The notes: generated by a model from the sequence alone, not told the origin. A DNA stretch of 64,000 nt from Bryobacterales bacterium (GCA_016716385.1 JADJWL010000006.1:124001-188000), one strand, 5' to 3'; numbered from the stretch's first letter, positions 15,596 through 24,609 are shown. Program-made: numbers and translations.

Positions 15596-17152
15596 TCAGA
15601 CCTCGTTCTTCCGCAAGCGCTCGGCGATGTGCTCCGCCGTGCGGGCGGCCAACGCCATGATGGTCAGCGTCGGGTTCTTCTCCGACGCCGAGGGGAACAC
15701 ACTGCCATCCACCACGTAAAGATTCGGCACGTCGTGCGTGCGGCAGAACGGGTCCACCACCGACGTGCGCGGGTCGGTCCCCATGCGGCACCCGCCTAGT
15801 TCGTGATTCGGCATGGGGCGGGTGGAAACGGTCAGGATCTCCGCACCCGCCGCTTCGAGCACCGCGACCGACCAGCGCTGCATGTCGGCGAAGATCTTCA
15901 GATCGTTCTCACCCCAGTGATAATTGCGCTTCACGAGCGGCAGGCCGTGAATGTCCTTCTTCTTCGGATCGAGCGTGACCGTGCTTTGCGGATTCGGGAT
16001 CATCTCGCCGTAGGGCGAGAAGGTCATGAACGCGGGATAGCGCTCCCTGATCGACTGTTTGTAGGCCTCGCCAAATCCCGGCATGGCGCGGGCCCAGCCG
16101 GCGGACCGGCGGTTATGATACCCGAACTGCGCTCCGAAGCTGCGCGCGTAGTCGCGCTTGCGCTCGTGCATGAACGAAGGCAGGTAGGCGTGGTCGAGGA
16201 AGCCCTCATCGTTCACGGGCGGCGTTCCGATCAGGTCCTTGAGGAAGCACTGCACCCCGCCGGTGAAGTGCGGGATGAAGTGCCGTCCCAACTGCCCGCT
16301 GGAATTCGCCAGCCCTTGCCGGTAGAGCCGCGACCGCGACATCAGCAGCAGGCCGACTGACGGTGCGCAGGCGGCGGCTACGACGACCGTCCGCGCGTCG
16401 ATCCGGCCTTCCTTCCGATGGAGCCGGTGGATATACTCGACGCCGGTGACCCGGTTCTCCCTGGACACCGTCACTTCGCGCACCACCGCGTTGGGAAAGA
16501 TCGTGAGGTTGCCGGTCGAGGTGGCCGGGCGCAGGTGGACATCCGCCGAGTTGTACTTCGCCACCACGTCGCAGCCCGCCATGCAGTTGCCGCAGAAGTG
16601 GCAGGCGGGGCGCCCGTCCATGGAGCGCGAGAGCGTCGCCTTCCGCACGTGGATCACGCGCAGTCCGAGGCGGGCCGCGCCGCGCTGGATGATCCGGTCG
16701 CTGCGCTTCAGCGGGACCGGCGGCTGGAAGATGCCGTCGGGCAGATCCTCGAGACCGTCGCGGTTCCCGCAGACGCCCACCTCGCGCTCGACGATGTCGT
16801 AGTAAGGAGCAAGGTCGGGGTAGTCGATGGGCCAGTCCTCGCCGGCGCCGTCGATGGAGCGGCCCTTGAAGTCCCGGTGCGAGAAGCGCCAGGCGACCGC
16901 GTTCCACCAGAGCGTCTTGCCGCCGACACCGCGGGCGCGCTCGGACTCATAACCTTCCACCCCAGGTTTCATCCGGGGGATGTGGCGGTTGGGAAACTCA
17001 AACGGCAGTGCGTGCGTGTTGAACGCGGTCCTGGTGTTGACCGGGGGGCCGCCTTCCACCACGGCCACCTTGATCCCGCGGCGGGCGAGGTGGGCCGCCA
17101 GAGTGCCTCCGGCAGCCCCCGATCCGACGATGCAGACGTCGAACCGCTCCAT
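15596..17152 (-). CDS. GMC-family FAD-dependent oxidoreductase (large dehydrogenase subunit)
   Basis: A 518-residue flavoprotein. The FAD-binding Rossmann motif is at 9-35 (VGSGAAGGTLAAHLARRG..VVEGG). The C-terminus has HELGGCRMG and NLYVVDGSVFPSASEKNPTLTIMALA, typical of gluconate/sugar dehydrogenase large subunits. A CxxCxxCxxxC cluster lies at Cys184, 187, 190 and 194, similar to cysteine sets that hold an iron-sulfur cluster in some FAD sugar dehydrogenases. No own signal peptide is present, so co-export with the Tat subunit 3 is likely. The gene lies 3 bp from both neighbours. The substrate (sugar, aldonic acid or alcohol) is unknown. Confidence 0.9.
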   Translation of the reverse strand: MERFDVCIVGSGAAGGTLAAHLARRGIKVAVVEGGPPVNTRTAFNTHALPFEFPNRHIPRMKPGVEGYESERARGVGGKTLWWNAVAWRFSHRDFKGRSIDGAGEDWPIDYPDLAPYYDIVEREVGVCGNRDGLEDLPDGIFQPPVPLKRSDRIIQRGAARLGLRVIHVRKATLSRSMDGRPACHFCGNCMAGCDVVAKYNSADVHLRPATSTGNLTIFPNAVVREVTVSRENRVTGVEYIHRLHRKEGRIDARTVVVAAACAPSVGLLLMSRSRLYRQGLANSSGQLGRHFIPHFTGGVQCFLKDLIGTPPVNDEGFLDHAYLPSFMHERKRDYARSFGAQFGYHNRRSAGWARAMPGFGEAYKQSIRERYPAFMTFSPYGEMIPNPQSTVTLDPKKKDIHGLPLVKRNYHWGENDLKIFADMQRWSVAVLEAAGAEILTVSTRPMPNHELGGCRMGTDPRTSVVDPFCRTHDVPNLYVVDGSVFPSASEKNPTLTIMALAARTAEHIAERLRKNEV

Positions 17153-17155
17153 GCA

Positions 17156-18001
17156 CTAGAACAAGGCGGTCGGACGCCGCGCCCAGGACTTGCCCTTCTC
17201 CTGCGCGATCGCTTCCAACTGCTGCACGTAGGCGCCGCTCTGCGTCAGGACATGGTGCAGGTCGTTGCCGATGCTGATGAACGTGAAACCCTTGTCGAGG
17301 AACTCGCCCACGCGGGTGGTCCCGAACAGGAACAGGCCGAGGATCACGTTGTTCTTCTGCGCCTCGGCGATCAGGCTCTGCGTCGCTTCGGTGAGCTCGG
17401 GCGACGTGTACATGTGCGGGAACTCGTACTTTTCGTAGAGTCCCATCGACATGCAGAGGTCGTTCTGGCCGAGGAAGAGGATGTCTACTCCCGGCACGGC
17501 GGCGATTTCGGCGATGTTCCTGATGCAGGCGGCCGTCTCCACCTGGAGCGCCACCACGGTGTTGTCGTTGGCGGCGCCGGCGTAACCGAGGAGTCCGGCC
17601 TTGTTCATGCTGCGCTGCGGGAAATAGACCGATCGCGTTCCCGCCGTCGGATACCGCGCGCAGCTCACTGCCTGGCGCGCCTCGTCGGCGTTGTTGATGT
17701 ACGGCACGAGCACGCCGTCCGCGCCGAGGTCGAGCGCCTGCTGGATGCCGGCGCGGTCGTGGTAGCCTTCGACGCGCACCATCGACTTCGCGCCGCCGCT
17801 TCCGATTCCGCACAGCATCGCCGACAGGCGCTCGTGGTCCATCGGGCCATGCTGGGTATCGACCAGCAGCCAGTCATAGCCGCTGTGTGCGAGCTGCTCC
17901 GCGACGGTCGGGCTGTGCGAGTTCAGGAACAGGCCCATCTTGGGCGTCCCGCCGCGCATTTGTTGTTTGAATTCGGCCCCGCTGAGGGTGGCATTCGTCA
18001 T
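17156..18001 (-). CDS. HpcH/HpaI-family aldolase (class II 2-keto acid aldolase)
   Basis: A 281-residue protein of the 4-hydroxy-2-oxoheptanedioate/2-dehydro-3-deoxyglucarate aldolase family. Family hallmarks include MGLFLNSHSP, the catalytic His in LVDTQHGPMDH, the Arg in MVRVEG, the metal ligand Glu in ALQVETAACI and Asp in FLGQNDLCMS, plus GADGVLVPYINNADEARQAV. These enzymes cleave 4-hydroxy-2-keto acids to pyruvate or glyoxylate plus an aldehyde. It is the first gene of the operon with the GMC dehydrogenase, suggesting sugar-acid or aromatic-acid catabolism. The exact substrate is not assignable. Confidence 0.9.
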   Translation of the reverse strand: MTNATLSGAEFKQQMRGGTPKMGLFLNSHSPTVAEQLAHSGYDWLLVDTQHGPMDHERLSAMLCGIGSGGAKSMVRVEGYHDRAGIQQALDLGADGVLVPYINNADEARQAVSCARYPTAGTRSVYFPQRSMNKAGLLGYAGAANDNTVVALQVETAACIRNIAEIAAVPGVDILFLGQNDLCMSMGLYEKYEFPHMYTSPELTEATQSLIAEAQKNNVILGLFLFGTTRVGEFLDKGFTFISIGNDLHHVLTQSGAYVQQLEAIAQEKGKSWARRPTALF

Positions 18002-18033
18002 GGATGGTTGAGTCCTCTGGAAGGAGATTCCGG

Positions 18034-18056
18034 GCCCGGCGGACGTGCCGCCGGGC
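18034..18056 (-). terminator. GC-rich hairpin after the TonB receptor gene
   Basis: A perfect 9-bp inverted repeat, GCCCGGCGG (18034-18042) and CCGCCGGGC (18048-18056), with a 5-base loop lies 27 bp downstream of the receptor stop and before the aldolase start. It is terminator-like, but a clear U-tract is missing, so it may instead be a leader structure of the aldolase operon. Confidence 0.4.
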
Positions 18057-18082
18057 TCTTAGGAATATACCACCGGGCGGCT

Positions 18083-20395
18083 CTAGAAGAAGCGAACGGT
18101 GTAGGTAAACCGGACGCCCCGCCCGATTTCCGGCGCCAGGTCCTTGATGAAGGACAGGTGGTTCCGGTAGAGACGGTCTCCCATGTTGAAGTAGTTCACC
18201 GCGAAGATGTGCATCGCGTGCTGCTGGGTGAGCGTGTAGGACGCCCTCAGATTCGCTACTGCGTACCCGGCGGTGGACGTCTCGTTTTCGAAGGTGCGGT
18301 CCTGGTTGCTCGCCATGATGAGTTCGGGCTTGATGCTGAGGCCGCCGAAGCGGAAATCAAGCCCCGTGCGCCCGCGCAGCGGCGGCATCCGCGGCAGGGG
18401 CTGATCGGTCGCCACCAGCTTCGCGTTCACGTAATCGGCTCCCAGGTTGAGCCAGACGTTGCGCGTGAGGCCGACGTCGAGACCCATCTCCGTGCCGGTG
18501 AACCGGCTGGTTCCCTGTGAGTACTCCGCCTCCGGCAGTCCGTCGTCGATGTCGCCGGTGGGCGCAAGGTAGACGAAGTTGCCGATCCGGTAGTTGAACA
18601 CGTTGACCTCGCCGCGGACACGGCCCGTCTGATGCCGCAGTCCGAACTCGATCCCGTTGCTCAGCTCGCGTTCCAGGTTCGGATTGCCGATTTCGTAGGT
18701 GAGATTGCCGACGTGCGGCCCCCGGTTGTACAACTCTTCGAGCGCGGGTGCGCGGTAGGAGTGGGTGTAGTTGATCACCGCGGCGCCGCCGGTCCAGGTC
18801 GGCACGTACAGGCCTGCCGCGCCGGAGAACCCGTTGAATGAGCGGTTCTCGAGACCGACCGGGTCGTAGCGGTTGTTGTCGAACCGGCCGCCCAACTGGA
18901 CGCGGAACTTCTCGAAATCCATCTCCTGGAGCGTGAACAGCGCGATGCCGTTCTGCTTCACAGGAGGCGCCAGCGCCTCGGCTCCGGTTACCTTGTAGTC
19001 CCGGTGAATGCCCTGGAAACCGAACGTGCCCGTGAGGTTTCCCACGCGGCGCTGGTCGAATACGCCGCGATAGACCACCTGCTGGTTCCGGAAGATCGTC
19101 TCGGGGTTGCTGTCCTCCAGTTCCTCGTGCTGCCAGTCGCTGTAATTCACTGACATGCGAAACGCACTCACGAAACCGTCGAGGTTGCGGAAGCCACCGG
19201 AGAACCGGACATTGTGACGGCGGAACCGCAGATCGATCGGTTCCTCCTCTTCGTCATGATCGTCGTCATGATCGTCGTCGTGATCGTCATCGTCGTGATC
19301 GTCATCGTCGTGATCGTCATCGTCGTGATCATCGTCATCGTGATCATCGTCGTCGTGATCATCATCATGGCCATGACTATGGAAGCGTCCGGCAAACGGG
19401 ACGCCGTATCGGCCCTCGTCGTACCGGTAGCCAAAGTCAAAGAAGGTCTTTTCGCCGTACCATCCGGCGCCCGCACTGGAGTTGGTGAGCCGGGTGTGGG
19501 AGTTATCGATGACACCGATCGGGGTGCGGTAATCGCCGGTCCGCTGTCCACTCCCGTTCCCCCACATGAGCCAATTGCCCACGCCCACTTCGAAACCCGC
19601 GGCGCCGCCCCCCTGGCCGTTGCCGCTCCCGCCAAATCCTGACAGGTAACCGCGCACACCCTGGTGCGGGTGCTGATGGGCCATGTGATGGCCCGTGACA
19701 GCGTTCACCACACCTCCCAGCGCATTGCTGCCGTAGAGGAGAGTTGCCGGACCTTTCACCACTTCCAACCGCTCGAGGCTGCTGGCTTCGATGGATTCAC
19801 CATGGTCGCCCGACTGGGAGGAAAGCGTGCCCGTGGGCAGGCCGTCCTGCATGATCAGAACGCGGTCGCCGTCGAAGCCGCGGATCACAGGCCTGGTGTT
19901 TCCGGGTCCGAAGCTGCGCTTGTGGATGCCGGGCAGCCGGTCCAGGACGTCTCCCATGCCGGCGGCGCTGCGCTCGGTCAACTCGATGGCATCTAGCGAA
20001 TTGGTGGTTTGGAACGAATCGAACGCCACCTGTTCGCGCTCCGTCGCGCTGACCACGATTTCGGTGCGTACGGGCGAAAGTGCGAGGGCGAAATCGACGA
20101 CAGCGGTCTGACCGGATTGCACCTGCACCGTCTGGCGTCCGCCGCTGAGCGAGTGCATGTGGGCAGTAATCGAGTAGGTGCCGGGCGGCAGACCGGTGAT
20201 CTCGTATTCGCCGTCTTCGTTGCTTTCTGCCTGGCGTCCGGCCGGGCTGACCAGAATCGTGGCGTGGTGGAGCGGCCGCCCGCTCGTCTCGATTGTCACA
20301 GTACCGCGGATGGAACCGTCTTGTTGCGCCCACATGGGCAGGGCCATTACGGCCGCAAGAGAAAAAGTCTTAAGAATGGAAAAATGCGTCTTCAC
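18083..20395 (-). CDS. TonB-dependent receptor with His/Asp-repeat metal loop
   Basis: A 770-residue outer-membrane receptor from GTG 20395, preceded by GGGAGG at 9 bases. The order is signal peptide (to AQQDG), carboxypeptidase-regulatory-like domain (about 28-105), TonB plug (about 125-230, with SLDAIELTERSAAGMGDVLDRLPGI and ALGGVVNAV), then a barrel ending in the aromatic VRFF. At about 338-383 a loop reads HSHGH followed by HDDD and HDDDD units, then EEEE, encoded by tandem 15-bp repeats. His/Asp-rich extracellular loops in ZnuD-type receptors capture zinc, so metal uptake is likely. A small CxxC/HxH protein gene lies just upstream. Confidence 0.9.
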   Translation of the reverse strand: MKTHFSILKTFSLAAVMALPMWAQQDGSIRGTVTIETSGRPLHHATILVSPAGRQAESNEDGEYEITGLPPGTYSITAHMHSLSGGRQTVQVQSGQTAVVDFALALSPVRTEIVVSATEREQVAFDSFQTTNSLDAIELTERSAAGMGDVLDRLPGIHKRSFGPGNTRPVIRGFDGDRVLIMQDGLPTGTLSSQSGDHGESIEASSLERLEVVKGPATLLYGSNALGGVVNAVTGHHMAHQHPHQGVRGYLSGFGGSGNGQGGGAAGFEVGVGNWLMWGNGSGQRTGDYRTPIGVIDNSHTRLTNSSAGAGWYGEKTFFDFGYRYDEGRYGVPFAGRFHSHGHDDDHDDDDHDDDDHDDDDHDDDDHDDDDHDDDHDDDHDEEEEPIDLRFRRHNVRFSGGFRNLDGFVSAFRMSVNYSDWQHEELEDSNPETIFRNQQVVYRGVFDQRRVGNLTGTFGFQGIHRDYKVTGAEALAPPVKQNGIALFTLQEMDFEKFRVQLGGRFDNNRYDPVGLENRSFNGFSGAAGLYVPTWTGGAAVINYTHSYRAPALEELYNRGPHVGNLTYEIGNPNLERELSNGIEFGLRHQTGRVRGEVNVFNYRIGNFVYLAPTGDIDDGLPEAEYSQGTSRFTGTEMGLDVGLTRNVWLNLGADYVNAKLVATDQPLPRMPPLRGRTGLDFRFGGLSIKPELIMASNQDRTFENETSTAGYAVANLRASYTLTQQHAMHIFAVNYFNMGDRLYRNHLSFIKDLAPEIGRGVRFTYTVRFF
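19255..19368. repeat. 15-bp tandem repeat inside the TonB receptor gene
   Basis: Imperfect head-to-tail copies of a unit like GTGATCGTCATCGTC, read on the minus strand as one His and four Asp codons. Units of 12 and 15 bp alternate at the ends. The repeat keeps frame in every copy, so copy-number change would lengthen or shorten the metal-binding loop without disrupting the protein. Confidence 0.85.
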
Positions 20396-20486
20396 GATGA
20401 AATACCTCCCTGTGGCAGCCGGGACCACCGGCGGCACGATACAACTGTCCTGTCCGTTCAACGAAAAGCTTCAGGTTGGAGGAATT

Positions 20487-20747
20487 TCAGCGGGGAGGAC
20501 CGCGCGAGGAGGAAACGGGCCGCGCGCGATCGGGGAGCCATTCGGATTGAGTGTCACGCTGCTCCCATCCGGCGGGAGCCGGGACTTCGGGAGAAGCTGA
20601 TAATTCCGGTTCGGCGAACACGCCGGGCGCGGTCAGGCAGAGGTCACACGACCGGGCTAGGGCTTCGTCGTGCTGGTGGCCGAGCGCCACCGCCGGGACG
20701 AGAGCCACAGCCAGAAACAACAGGCCGACCCACATTCTGTACCACAT
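20487..20747 (-). CDS. Small exported HxH/CxxC protein (DUF2946-like)
   Basis: An 86-residue protein with an N-terminal hydrophobic signal or anchor (MWYRMWVGLLFLAVALVPAVA) followed by GHQHDE and a CDLC motif, then a Pro/Glu-rich tail. This layout (signal, His-x-His, CxxC) resembles the DUF2946 proteins often found next to metal-related TonB receptors. The family match is by pattern only. It ends 91 bp before the His/Asp-loop receptor and is transcribed the same way, so it may bind the same metal in the periplasm. The start is uncertain; TTG 20783 is an alternative. Confidence 0.6.
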   Translation of the reverse strand: MWYRMWVGLLFLAVALVPAVALGHQHDEALARSCDLCLTAPGVFAEPELSASPEVPAPAGWEQRDTQSEWLPDRARPVSSSRGPPR

Positions 20748-20795
20748 AGCGGAACTCACGAAGAGACTTAACGGAGTATACAACGGCGCGTCAGC

Positions 20796-21866
20796 CTATT
20801 GCGAGGGAGGTTGCTCTTCCGTCACTTCCTCCGGGAGCGGATCGGGCGTTTCGAACGTGATGACGGCGTCGGCGGCGAACTTCCGGTAGAGGCGGAACTC
20901 GACCTCGTTCTTGGTCAGGAAGCGGCCTTCGCGCATCCGAACCACCGCGCGTAGAGGCAGCAGAAACTGGGAGTCGCCGATATTCGTGTAGTCGTAATCG
21001 AGTACGGAACTGGCCGAACGGATGGGGAAATCAGGGGGAATGTCCTGCGCTTCGAGCGACAGGCGCAGCACCATGCCGGTCTTGGCGTCGACATAGACAA
21101 GACCGGAGTACGCCGTAAAGATCTCCAGCCGCCGCTCAAAGCTGATCCGCCATTTCGAGTTCTCCCGCGCCACCCGGTAGGCGAACACATGCGCCCGCCG
21201 CCCGCGCAAAGTGGCCCAGCGCTCCCAGTGGAACCGGGTCTGCGTGTCGGGCGCGAAGACTTCGTTCAACATGCTGCCGAATTCGCCGGTCGAACTGGCG
21301 CCGCCCACCGATTCGTAGGGCGCATCGGTCAACTGGTTGTTGACCATCACCAGCTTGTACGACTCCTTCTGCTCAAAGTACGTCAGCCGCGTTGTCAGCG
21401 TGTCCATGGAGCGCCACGCTTCCGTGCCGGTCGGATCCCCATAGCGGCGGGTGACCTGGACGCAGATGAAGTCTGGAAGCGACCGGGTATAGTTGCGTGC
21501 GTACTCGCGCACGGCCTCCAGGAGCTTGCGCTGCTCGTCGGGAGGCGGCGGCTCCAGCGTGCGTCGGACCACCGCGGTGGGCGCTCCCGGCGGTTTCAGG
21601 TGCCGCGAGGCGTCCCGCAACGCTCGCAGCGCCTCGAGTGTCTTCGGACCCGCTCCCAGGCCCTGAAATTCCTCGATCCTGGCATCATCCAGACGCTCGG
21701 ACAGCTTCATCCGGCCAAGGTAGGAGGCCACCTGGCGATCCTGGTGTTTCAGCTCAATGGAGGAGCGGACGAATGCTTCGAGTTGGGCGATACGTAGGGT
21801 TTGCTGCGCTTCGAGCGGCAGACTCGCCAGCGCGAGACAGGCTGCACAGTACGTCCACCAGCGCAC
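20796..21866 (-). CDS. Secreted protein of unknown function
   Basis: A 356-residue protein with a signal peptide (MRWWTYCAACLALASLPLEAQ). Residues 24-95 are helical (LRIAQLEAFVRSSIELKHQDRQVASYLGRMKLSERLDDARI). The rest looks beta-rich, resembling an outer-membrane-lipoprotein-sorting-like fold: NYTRSLPDFICVQVTRRY, HVFAYRVARENSKWRISFERRLEIFTAYSGLVYVDAKTGMVLRLSLEAQDIP. Similar secreted proteins seem frequent in Acidobacteriota. A comparable fold may occur in the gene at 52377. No enzymatic motif is seen, and the link to the neighbouring metal genes is unproven. Confidence 0.8.
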   Translation of the reverse strand: MRWWTYCAACLALASLPLEAQQTLRIAQLEAFVRSSIELKHQDRQVASYLGRMKLSERLDDARIEEFQGLGAGPKTLEALRALRDASRHLKPPGAPTAVVRRTLEPPPPDEQRKLLEAVREYARNYTRSLPDFICVQVTRRYGDPTGTEAWRSMDTLTTRLTYFEQKESYKLVMVNNQLTDAPYESVGGASSTGEFGSMLNEVFAPDTQTRFHWERWATLRGRRAHVFAYRVARENSKWRISFERRLEIFTAYSGLVYVDAKTGMVLRLSLEAQDIPPDFPIRSASSVLDYDYTNIGDSQFLLPLRAVVRMREGRFLTKNEVEFRLYRKFAADAVITFETPDPLPEEVTEEQPPSQ

Positions 21867-21927
21867 GCCTTCATTGTCGCATCAATTCGCCATCGGGTAT
21901 CCTGAAGGCTTAGGAGCAATGGAGACC

Positions 21928-22218
21928 ATGAGCACCCAGCCCGGACGTACTGTCTTCTGTGTGAAGTTTCAGCGCGAGATGCCCGGCCTTGACGAACCGC
22001 CCTTTGACGGCCATCCCATCGGCCAGCGGATTTTCGAAAGCGTGTCGAAGGATGCCTGGAAGATGTGGGTGGAACACATGAAGATGCTCATGAACGAGTA
22101 CCGGTTGAACCTCGGCACCAAGGAAGCCCAGGAGTTCCTCATCGAGCAGATGGAGAAATACTTCTTCGGCGAAGGCGCCGCTCTGCCGCCGGACTTTGTC
22201 GCACCTTCCGGGCACTAG
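21928..22218 (+). CDS. yggX: YggX-type Fe(2+)-trafficking protein
   Basis: A 96-residue protein matching the YggX family. RTVFCVKFQREMPGLDEPPFDGHPIGQRIFESVSKDAWKMWVEHMKMLMNEYRLNLGTKEAQEFLIEQMEKYFF aligns along the whole length, with the conserved Cys and Arg-Glu near the N-terminus. YggX protects iron-sulfur enzymes from oxidative damage and supports iron handling in the cytoplasm. Two in-frame ATGs (21919 and 21928) are possible; the second is better spaced from AGGAG and GGAG. It converges on the second TonB receptor gene with only 3 bp between them. Confidence 0.9.
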   Translation: MSTQPGRTVFCVKFQREMPGLDEPPFDGHPIGQRIFESVSKDAWKMWVEHMKMLMNEYRLNLGTKEAQEFLIEQMEKYFFGEGAALPPDFVAPSGH

Positions 22219-22221
22219 CGT

Positions 22222-24609
22222 CTAGAAGCGCCAGCGCAAGCCACCGAACACCTGCCTCGGGCGGCCCGGGTGGATTCCGTTCACCCGGCTCACGATGTAG
22301 CGCCGGTCGGCCAGGTTGGCCGCGCTCAGAAACAGGACGACGCGCTCCCGCAGGGGAACGTTCACCGCGCCATTCCACGTGACGAAGCCCGGTAGCTGCC
22401 CGGACATCCCATTCGCCGAAGCAGCCACCACGTTGTCGCGGCCGGAGAACTGGCTACTCACCACCTCGAGACCGATCCTTGCGTCGAAGCCGTTGCGATG
22501 GGCGTACCCGATCGCCGGAGAAAACAGGTGGCGGGGAGCATACGGCAAACGGTTGCCCCGCAGGTTCACGCCTTCCGCGAACTCGTCCTGGTTCAGCCGC
22601 GCCGTGACCAGGTAGGTATGCGCCGCCGAAATGTAGGCGCTGTGGGTCCACGTCAGCAGTTGGCCCAAGTCGAGCCGGGCAAAGGTCTCGAAGCCTTCGT
22701 TGAGCGTGCGCCCGGCGTTCACCCACGTCAGATCGGGACGTCCCGCCGACTGCCCGGGCACGATCTGGTTACGGAAGTCGATTCGAAACAGGGTCGCTTC
22801 GAGCGCCAGACCGCGCGCCGGATTGGACCGGAAGCCCGCTTCGGAATTCGTGCTGCGCTCCGCCGACACGGGCGTGAACGCGGGGTCTGTCGGATCGAGA
22901 TTGTCATCGGGACGCGGCGGCGCGAACCCACGGTGAATGCCCGCGAACATGGTCAGCCAACTCAGTCCGGCGTAGGTGGCTCCCACGCCCGGCAGCACCA
23001 TGGTCTGGGTGTCGCGGATCTCGACGTCCAACGGATTGAAATCCTTGCGCAATGCGCGATTGCGGGAGAGAATCCGCTCCGTGCGGATGCCCGGCGTCAC
23101 GGTCCATGAGCCCGCTGAGAGCGTGGTCTGGACATACGCCGGAACAGCCGTTGCGCGGATCCGGTTCCAGTCGCGGAAGCGCGTGCCGTCCGAGTCCTCG
23201 CGTGCCGCCGGAGTCAATCCGTTGAAGCGCCGCCGGGTGACCCATTCCCGATGGAAGCGCATCCCCGCGACCGTTTCCGTTCCCACCGATCCGAAGCGCT
23301 TGCGTAGCGTGAGCCGCGGTTCGACACCGAAGAAGTCGTAGTTGCGCGGCCGCATCTTGTTGCCGCACACAGCCGCGGAGGACTCGTAATCCAGCCGCGC
23401 CGCGCCGGTACAACCCGTCGCGGCATTCGCCGTCATCTGGTCCGTCGCGTCGTCGGACTGCCGGTACGAAGCGCGGTCGATCGTCTGAAAATACGCCGTG
23501 GTCGCCAGTGTGGCGCTGTCGTTGAGCGTGAGCGTGTGGATGCCCTGGGCGGCCGTGCGCCGTAATTCAAATCGATCGTTGCGGAACGGATTGCCCAGCG
23601 GGTTTGCCGTGTACCGCGCCTGATTCAACCCGGCTTCGGTGAAATCCGAGTTTTCCTCGTAGTAGCTGGCCTTCGCCTGCAGAGTCTGCCCCGAGGACAG
23701 GCGAAACAGCGCCCGGCCGCCCGTGTGGAGGATCTGGTGGCCATGATGCTCCCGGACGCCGGCCCCTTCGCGGACGATCACGTGTCCCTGCAGGGTGCGC
23801 GTCCCGGCTTTGGCGTCGAACGCCCGGAAATCCCGGTTGCCCAGCACCAGTCCGAGATCCGCCCGGCGACCCTCCGCCGGCGTCGTCGTGACCGCGTTGA
23901 TCATGCCCCCAACGGTCTGCGGGCCGTGCACGATCTGTCCCGAGCCTTTGACGATCTCCACGCTCTGGATCAATTCCGGGGGCGTGTGGTAGTGCGCTGA
24001 GGGATCGCTGTAGGGCGCCAGGTGTACCGGGACTCCGTCCTCGAGAAGCAACGTGCGTTGCGTCCGGCGGGGGTCCAGGCCGCGCATCCCGACGTTCAGG
24101 TTCAATCCAAACGAGTCTTCGTCGACCACGTGAATGCCGGGAGAATGGCGCAAGGCTTCCTTGATGGAAAACGGCCGGGCGGCGGCAAGATCTTCCAGGC
24201 TGACACGGAACGTGGAGCCCGGGACGCCGTCAAGGTTTTCCGGCAGAATGCTGACGATCACGGAGTCCGTCACCGGCGCCAGCGTCAGCGTGACGGTAAC
24301 CTCCACCTTCACGCCTGGGAGCACCGTGATCGGCCGCTCCACGGTCTCGAATCCATCGCGCAGCGCCGTGAGCCGGTAGGGCCCGGGCTGCAGCGCGTCG
24401 AAGCGATAAACTCCGGTAGGCCCGGTCACGTAGGACAGGCGGCCCTGTCCTGCGGTGCCCGAGAGTTCCCCACGCACTTGGACCGGCGCACCGGCCGGGT
24501 CGATCGCCATGATGCGAAGGCTGCCGGACGACTCCTGCGCGCCAAGCTGCGTGCATAGCAGCAGGCCGAACACGACACCTCTCTCGATAGCTTTGCGATC
24601 GATCATCAT
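22222..24609 (-). CDS. TonB-dependent receptor (siderophore/Fe-dicitrate type)
   Basis: A 795-residue receptor. A signal peptide (to about residue 24) is followed by a carboxypeptidase-regulatory-like domain (28-105), the plug (SIKEALRHSPGIHVVDEDSFGLNLNVGMRGLDPRRTQRTLLLEDGVPVHLAPY, then GSGQIVHGPQTVGGMINAVT) and a barrel ending LRWRF. The plug wording resembles FecA-type ferric-dicitrate and siderophore receptors. Its ATG overlaps the stop of the CNNM/CorC gene by 4 bp (ATGA), so it is the last gene of a three-gene metal-transport operon. The ligand cannot be told from sequence, but iron chelates are most likely. Confidence 0.9.
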   Translation of the reverse strand: MMIDRKAIERGVVFGLLLCTQLGAQESSGSLRIMAIDPAGAPVQVRGELSGTAGQGRLSYVTGPTGVYRFDALQPGPYRLTALRDGFETVERPITVLPGVKVEVTVTLTLAPVTDSVIVSILPENLDGVPGSTFRVSLEDLAAARPFSIKEALRHSPGIHVVDEDSFGLNLNVGMRGLDPRRTQRTLLLEDGVPVHLAPYSDPSAHYHTPPELIQSVEIVKGSGQIVHGPQTVGGMINAVTTTPAEGRRADLGLVLGNRDFRAFDAKAGTRTLQGHVIVREGAGVREHHGHQILHTGGRALFRLSSGQTLQAKASYYEENSDFTEAGLNQARYTANPLGNPFRNDRFELRRTAAQGIHTLTLNDSATLATTAYFQTIDRASYRQSDDATDQMTANAATGCTGAARLDYESSAAVCGNKMRPRNYDFFGVEPRLTLRKRFGSVGTETVAGMRFHREWVTRRRFNGLTPAAREDSDGTRFRDWNRIRATAVPAYVQTTLSAGSWTVTPGIRTERILSRNRALRKDFNPLDVEIRDTQTMVLPGVGATYAGLSWLTMFAGIHRGFAPPRPDDNLDPTDPAFTPVSAERSTNSEAGFRSNPARGLALEATLFRIDFRNQIVPGQSAGRPDLTWVNAGRTLNEGFETFARLDLGQLLTWTHSAYISAAHTYLVTARLNQDEFAEGVNLRGNRLPYAPRHLFSPAIGYAHRNGFDARIGLEVVSSQFSGRDNVVAASANGMSGQLPGFVTWNGAVNVPLRERVVLFLSAANLADRRYIVSRVNGIHPGRPRQVFGGLRWRF

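Noticed and set aside
16418..18520. 700-codon open frame antisense to the GMC and aldolase genes
   Set aside because: The opposite strand carries three well-supported genes here, and the antisense translation is of low complexity.
19255..19368. Possible CRISPR-like array
   Set aside because: The repeat units are contiguous with no unique spacers and stay in frame within a receptor gene.
19214..19642. Hydrophobic plus-strand open frame with long Val/Ile runs
   Set aside because: It is only the complement of the His/Asp codon repeat in the TonB receptor gene, so the apparent membrane protein is an artefact.
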